In this document: one piece after another, positions 60,025-64,000 of the stretch | Layout of the letters: every line of letters begins with the position of its first letter | Numbering within the stretch: the first letter of the stretch is position 1 | Program-made: the position numbers and the translations under genes | DNA from: Oscillospiraceae bacterium | GTDB lineage: Bacteria; Bacillota; Clostridia; Oscillospirales; Acutalibacteraceae | Direction: 5' to 3' | DNA length: 64,000 nucleotides | NCBI GenBank assembly: GCA_902792905.1 | Contig: CADBBH010000002.1 | Location: forward strand, 1-64,000 | The notes under the pieces: model-generated | The model's database searches: none | The model's input: only the letters and a program-made list of their open reading frames with translations | What the model was told of the DNA's origin: nothing

Positions 60025-60540
60025 ATGCTTTGCCAGAATTGCGGAAAATATGAAGCTACAACTCATATCAAACAGATAATAAACGGAGATACGGCGGAGA
60101 CTCATCTCTGCCCCGACTGCGCGAATCATCTCGGATACGGCGATATGTTTTCGGGCTTTGATTTCAGTCTGAGCGGTCTGCTCAGCGGATTTCTCGGCGA
60201 TATGCTGCCGCCCGTCTCGCTCGGACCTGTCACAAGATGCGAAAAATGCGGATGCTCATTTGACGATATAGCCAGAGCCGGCAAGGTCGGCTGCCCCGAA
60301 TGCTACAGAACTTTTTATGATCGCCTTCTGCCTTCGATTCAGCGAATTCACGGTAAGATAAGCCACGCGGGCAAGACCGGACAGAGCGCGGGCAACCGTG
60401 AAAAAATCGAGACCTCGGGCGAAAAAATCGCGAAGCTGCGCGTTCTGATGGATGAGGCTGTGAAGGTTCAGAATTTTGAGAGAGCCGCCGAAATCCGCGA
60501 TGAAATCAAAAAGCTGGAGGGGGAGAATATCAATGAGTAA
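60025..60540 (+). CDS. mcsA: McsA-like zinc-finger, UvrB/UvrC-motif protein
   Basis: A 171-residue activator/partner of the McsB arginine kinase. Four Cys pairs form zinc sites: CQNCGK, CPDCANHLG, CEKCGCSF and CPECYRTF. The C-terminal UVR motif reads KIAKLRVLMDEAVKVQNFERAAEIRDEIKKLE. ATG 60025 was preferred because it stands eight bases from AGGAAG; ATG 60019 is only two bases away. The gene overlaps mcsB by 8 bp. In Bacillus McsA and McsB mark proteins with phospho-arginine for ClpCP; ctsR and clpC, usually in the same operon, are not here. Confidence 0.92.
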   Translation: MLCQNCGKYEATTHIKQIINGDTAETHLCPDCANHLGYGDMFSGFDFSLSGLLSGFLGDMLPPVSLGPVTRCEKCGCSFDDIARAGKVGCPECYRTFYDRLLPSIQRIHGKISHAGKTGQSAGNREKIETSGEKIAKLRVLMDEAVKVQNFERAAEIRDEIKKLEGENINE

Positions 60541-61543
60541 ATGGTATGCCGAAAAGGGCAGTCAGAGCGAAACGGTCATTTCGACCAGAATCCGCCTCGC
60601 CAGAAATATTGATGATTTCGTTTTTCCATGCAGACTTGATACGGAAGGCAAAAACAAGGTTAATGAGCTTGTGAAAAAAGCCGTTTTTGAATGCTGCGGA
60701 GACGGGTTCAGTTATATTTCGATGAAGGATTTATCCCATCTGCAGGCAGTTTCACTCGCGGAGAGACATATTATCAGCCCCGAATTCACTTCCTGCGAGG
60801 AGGGTACGGGCCTTATTCTGTCGGATGACGAGAGCGTGAGCATAATGATTTGCGAGGAGGATCATATCCGCCTCCAGGTGATGAAGAGCGGACTTGCCCT
60901 CGACGAAGCATATAAAATCGCCGATGAAGCAGACAACGCGCTCGATGAAAAGCTCAGCTACGCCTTCGATGAAAGAATCGGTTATATGACCAGCGATCCG
61001 ACAAATCTCGGAACGGCGATGCGTGCCTCGGTATTCCTTCATCTGCCCGCACTGACAGCCTGCGGTCAGATAAACGCGATTGCAAATACCGTCTCAAAGC
61101 TCGGCCTGAGCATAGGAGGTGCATACGGCAGCAGGAAGAAGCCGGCAGGCGATATCTATCAGATTTCAAACAGAATAACTCTCGGCATCACTGAGGAAAC
61201 AGCGGTCGCAAATCTTAAATCAATAGTCCTCCAGCTTATAAATCAGGAGAGAAGCGCCGCGGAGAGAGAAATAAAGAATCCCACCCTCGAGGACAAGATT
61301 TACAGATCTCTCGGTGTGCTTGAAAACGCAAGAATGCTCGGCTCGGATGAATTTATGGAGCTTATCTCTTATGTGAGATTCGGCGCCTCGGCAGGCCTGC
61401 TCAATATACCGGTTGAAAGAATCAATGCGCTTATTACCGATATGCAGCCCGCGACAATAGCGGTTTCAAATGAAGACGCGGATACCGTCGCGAAGAGAGA
61501 TGCCCGTCGGGCGGAGCTTGTCAGGCAGGCGCTCGCAGGATAA
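60533..61543 (+). CDS. mcsB: Protein arginine kinase McsB
   Basis: A 336-residue phosphagen-kinase-like enzyme that phosphorylates arginines on damaged proteins to tag them for ClpCP. It shows the family's N-terminal WYAEKGSQSETVISTRIRLARN, the nucleotide-binding arginines and the acceptor loop (GYMTSDPTNLGTAMRASVFLHLPAL), then a kinase core ending RFGASAGLLNI. The length is close to the usual 350. The start is internal to the end of mcsA. The next gene is a MoxR ATPase 22 bp downstream. Confidence 0.95.
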   Translation: MSKWYAEKGSQSETVISTRIRLARNIDDFVFPCRLDTEGKNKVNELVKKAVFECCGDGFSYISMKDLSHLQAVSLAERHIISPEFTSCEEGTGLILSDDESVSIMICEEDHIRLQVMKSGLALDEAYKIADEADNALDEKLSYAFDERIGYMTSDPTNLGTAMRASVFLHLPALTACGQINAIANTVSKLGLSIGGAYGSRKKPAGDIYQISNRITLGITEETAVANLKSIVLQLINQERSAAEREIKNPTLEDKIYRSLGVLENARMLGSDEFMELISYVRFGASAGLLNIPVERINALITDMQPATIAVSNEDADTVAKRDARRAELVRQALAG

Positions 61544-61565
61544 ATTAACAGACAGGGGAATAAAA

Positions 61566-62513
61566 ATGGACAATCAGCTTCAGCATAAATCCGCTCAGGT
61601 CAAAGAGGAAATCAAGAAGGTCATAATCGGCAAGGATGAAGTCATCGATGCCGTGCTTATGGCCATGATTGCCGGCGGCCATATAATGCTCGAGGATATT
61701 CCGGGAGTCGGTAAGACCACTCTTGCCCTCGCACTTTCAAAGACACTCTCGCTCGACTATAAGCGAATGCAGTTCACTCCCGATGCCATGCCCGGTGATG
61801 TAACGGGCTTTATGATGTATAATAAAGCGACGCTCGAATTTGAATACAAAGAGGGCGCGGTTATGTGCAATCTCTTCCTCGCGGATGAGCTTAACCGTAC
61901 TTCGCCCAAGACGCAGTCCGCCCTTCTCGAGGTTATGGAGGAGGGGAGCGTTACCGTTGACGGCGTAACCCACGCCCTTCCCTCGCCGTTTTTCGTAATC
62001 GCGACCCAGAATCCGCTTGGCTCGGCAGGCACCCAGAAGCTTCCCGAATCTCAGCTCGACCGGTTCATGATTCGCCTGACTATGGGCTATCCCGATGCCG
62101 AGAGCGAAGCGGTTATACTTAAAAACGAGAGCCGCGACAGAGTCAATATGAGTTCGCTCGCCGCGATTATGACACTCGATGAGATTAAGCAGATGCAGCA
62201 GGAAGCCACGTCGATTCATGTTGAGGATACGCTCTATGATTATATTTCCGCTCTTATGCAGTCGAGCAGAAACAGCGAGTGGCTCAGGAGCGGCGTCAGC
62301 CCCAGAGGCGGCAAGGCGCTTCTTAAAATGGGCAGAGCCCGCGCCTATATCAGCGGAAGGAATTATCTGATCCCCGAGGATTTGCTTTTTGTAATGCCTA
62401 TGGTATGCTGCCACAGAGTTACACTCAGCCCCAAGGCAAAGGCGGCGGGCAGAACCGAAGAAGAGATAATCGCGGAGATAATGAAATCGGTCGAAATGCC
62501 CGTAATTAAATAA
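61566..62513 (+). CDS. MoxR-family AAA+ ATPase
   Basis: A 315-residue chaperone-like ATPase. Walker A is DIPGVGKTTLALAL (about 42-55), Walker B is LFLADELNRTSPKTQSALLEVMEEG, sensor 1 is VIATQNPLGSAGTQKLPESQLDRF, and the arginine-containing segment SPRGGKALL follows. MoxR proteins with a DUF58 gene and a transglutaminase gene next to them are widespread and thought to help assemble or activate the neighbours at the membrane. ATG 61566 follows GGGGAA; the upstream in-frame start lies inside mcsB. Confidence 0.94.
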   Translation: MDNQLQHKSAQVKEEIKKVIIGKDEVIDAVLMAMIAGGHIMLEDIPGVGKTTLALALSKTLSLDYKRMQFTPDAMPGDVTGFMMYNKATLEFEYKEGAVMCNLFLADELNRTSPKTQSALLEVMEEGSVTVDGVTHALPSPFFVIATQNPLGSAGTQKLPESQLDRFMIRLTMGYPDAESEAVILKNESRDRVNMSSLAAIMTLDEIKQMQQEATSIHVEDTLYDYISALMQSSRNSEWLRSGVSPRGGKALLKMGRARAYISGRNYLIPEDLLFVMPMVCCHRVTLSPKAKAAGRTEEEIIAEIMKSVEMPVIK

Positions 62514-62552
62514 AATCACGATTTTAACAGCACCCCGAAAGGATGATGCGCT

Positions 62553-63623
62553 TTGATTAAAAACAGAATCGAATACGGCATCATACTTCTTGTCGCGGTG
62601 CTGCTTTTTCTTTTCTATCATAACTTTTTCTTCTTCTATCTGCTGCTTATTGCGGTTGTGCTCGCGTTCGCAAGCTATGCCGTTTCAAAGAAAGCGTTTT
62701 CCGGCATTGAAGTCAGATGCAAAATACCGCTTGACAGCGTGGGGGAAGGGAATGATATCCCCGTTGATTTTATCATCAACAATTCAACTCCGTTCCCGAT
62801 GCCGGGAGTACGCCTTGATTATACGGTGAAGAACGGTTTTTATCCCAATAACGAAAAGCAGGAGATGACTCTGCCCGTCAGACGCGGGAAGCATTCATTC
62901 CGCTGGAAAATCAGTTCGGTCTATGCGGGTATGGTGCTTCTCGAAGGCGAGAAAATGAGGATGCAGGATTATCTCGGACTCTTCGTTTTTGAACGCGAAT
63001 GGAAGGCGGACGCGCGCATAACAGTCCTTCCCAATGCCGATGATATCATTATGGATATCGTCGAGAATACGCTTGTCGAGGGCGAGGAAAACGATACCGA
63101 CGCTTCGCTTATGAGCGAGGATGTGACTCAGGTCAAGGAATTCCGCGAGTATGCTCCCGGCGACCGCATGCAGCGCGTCAACTGGAAAATCAGCGCGAAA
63201 TACGATGATTTATATGTCAAGGAATTTGAAAAGCTCTATGACAGAACTCTTTCACTGCTTGTTGAGCTTCGCCGCGACAGCGAAGAAATTGGTTTTCTTG
63301 ATGAGCTGATTACCGCATTCTGGTCGGCGGCGGTCAGGCTTATAGATTTGGAGATTCCGTTCAGGGTTCAGTGGTATGATAAAAAAGCGGGCAGATTCTG
63401 CGGCGAAAACGTAAACGACGAGGATACTCTTATTGATGCCGTCAATCAGATTTTTATGATGCAGAGCTATGATGGCTATGACGCTTTTGAGCACTATAAA
63501 GAAAGCCCGCTCGGCAGAAACGACTCAGCCGTCTATTTCACCACCCCCGGCTTCGGCGGAATCGATACATCAAAGAAAATAGGAACATATAAGGATAAAG
63601 TGGTTTTGATATGGCTGCAGTAG
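62553..63623 (+). CDS. DUF58 domain-containing membrane protein
   Basis: A 356-residue protein. Two N-terminal hydrophobic segments (about 7-45) are followed by a beta-rich middle. A DUF58 core carries EFREYAPGDRMQRVNWKISAKYDDLYVKEFE (the conserved R-YxPGDxxRxIxW-xxA pattern) and a vWA-like C-terminal fold. The start is TTG 62553 with AAAGGATG upstream. It is 39 bp after moxR and overlaps the start of the next gene by 13 bp, forming the standard MoxR/DUF58/transglutaminase unit. Confidence 0.92.
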   Translation: MIKNRIEYGIILLVAVLLFLFYHNFFFFYLLLIAVVLAFASYAVSKKAFSGIEVRCKIPLDSVGEGNDIPVDFIINNSTPFPMPGVRLDYTVKNGFYPNNEKQEMTLPVRRGKHSFRWKISSVYAGMVLLEGEKMRMQDYLGLFVFEREWKADARITVLPNADDIIMDIVENTLVEGEENDTDASLMSEDVTQVKEFREYAPGDRMQRVNWKISAKYDDLYVKEFEKLYDRTLSLLVELRRDSEEIGFLDELITAFWSAAVRLIDLEIPFRVQWYDKKAGRFCGENVNDEDTLIDAVNQIFMMQSYDGYDAFEHYKESPLGRNDSAVYFTTPGFGGIDTSKKIGTYKDKVVLIWLQ

Positions 63624-64000
63624 AGAAAAAAGGCATATTAAAACTGAAGAGAGAGCGAAGGGACAGCAAATACAGGGAATCTCTCGCGAAGGAGACGGGC
63701 ATCCGCTTTTCGCCTGATCTCACCGCAGAGAAGGAAGGTTTTCCGTATATCAAATATATCGTGAATGCCCTGATTCTTTTCTGCTCGTCATTCGGCTCGA
63801 TTTACTGTTTCATCACGGCTTTTGAGCTTCAGCTCAATATAATTCCCGCGGTGTTTGCCTGCGCTTTGGCTTCTCTTGTCTTTTCCTTTATGTATGCCGG
63901 AAAACGTGCAAAAATCGCGGTCTATCTGGTGATTCTCTTCCTGATAATCGCTCTCGGAACAACCTTCTATTCCGTTGTCAACAGCGGAGTGAGCGCGTTG
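63611..64000 (+). CDS. Membrane protein, probable transglutaminase-type third gene of the MoxR operon (partial)
   Basis: ATG 63611 lies inside the end of the DUF58 gene in another frame and opens a frame still running at the window edge (130 codons). A basic cytosolic N-terminus (KLKRERRDSKYRESLAKE) is followed by several hydrophobic segments (IVNALILFCSSFGSIYCFITAF, IIPAVFACALASLVFSF and VYLVILFLIIALGTTFYS), each read with breaks. This matches the membrane part of DUF3488/transglutaminase proteins, which follow MoxR and DUF58 genes. The catalytic domain would be beyond the window. Confidence 0.75.
   Translation, partial: MAAVEKKGILKLKRERRDSKYRESLAKETGIRFSPDLTAEKEGFPYIKYIVNALILFCSSFGSIYCFITAFELQLNIIPAVFACALASLVFSFMYAGKRAKIAVYLVILFLIIALGTTFYSVVNSGVSAL

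Overview
The window looks like a chromosome segment of an anaerobic, Gram-positive gut-type Clostridia (Bacillota, most likely Oscillospiraceae/Ruminococcaceae or a close relative). The evidence is Firmicute hallmark genes (rny-ymdB, mcsA-mcsB, rarA beside a 6S RNA candidate), pyruvate:ferredoxin oxidoreductase, strong Shine-Dalgarno sites, tRNA genes with encoded CCA, and two giant secreted proteins ending in dockerin-like modules. Species cannot be read from the sequence.

Layout. (1) About 5-7420: a GC-rich mobilizable element with imperfect inverted ends. It carries a large serine recombinase, a small TnpW-like protein, a MobV relaxase, a short RepA_N protein, a Cys-rich protein, an XRE regulator, a P-loop kinase and an ANT(6) streptomycin adenylyltransferase. 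It is inserted in the helix-turn-helix codons of a host XRE gene whose 5' part remains at 7421-7538. (2) 7729-14804: an AT-rich ABC exporter, secreted-protein and two-component module bracketed by a 55-bp direct repeat. (3) 14806-18770: a HigB/HigA-type toxin-antitoxin pair, an XRE + ImmA/IrrE pair, a DUF4417 protein, and a probable small toxin with its immunity protein. (4) 18763-23177: a 1036-residue protein with a DYDSD motif resembling single-chain double-psi-beta-barrel RNA polymerases (YonO/QDE-1-like), then a tyrosine recombinase next to five tRNA genes (Cys, Gly, Phe, Asp, Val). A frameshifted copy of the last 70 bp of the polymerase-like gene lies at 15577-15646, on the far side of the cargo genes. 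(5) 24191-64000: housekeeping backbone. This holds ttcA-like, ymdB, rny, PFOR, three apparently free-standing small RNAs, tRNA-Leu, a lysine-riboswitch-controlled NhaC-family transporter, ksgA, galE, HAD, ACT and UPF0210 genes, a TetR regulator, two dockerin giants, an E2-like acyltransferase, a MATE exporter, a GH31 glycosidase, 6S RNA, DUF1292, bioY, rarA, mcsAB and the start of a MoxR/DUF58/transglutaminase-type operon.

How the parts fit. The first 23.6 kb is layered accessory DNA next to a tRNA cluster: a resistance transposon, a drug/peptide-response ABC module, and toxin or conflict genes beside a polymerase-like gene and an integrase. The most unusual items are the polymerase-like gene with its duplicated 3' end, and the small-RNA cluster at 31277-31690. 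In each of those RNAs the predicted transcription start coincides with the first base of a stem, and in two of them that stem is closed by the terminator. All family assignments come from motifs read by eye; no database search was run.
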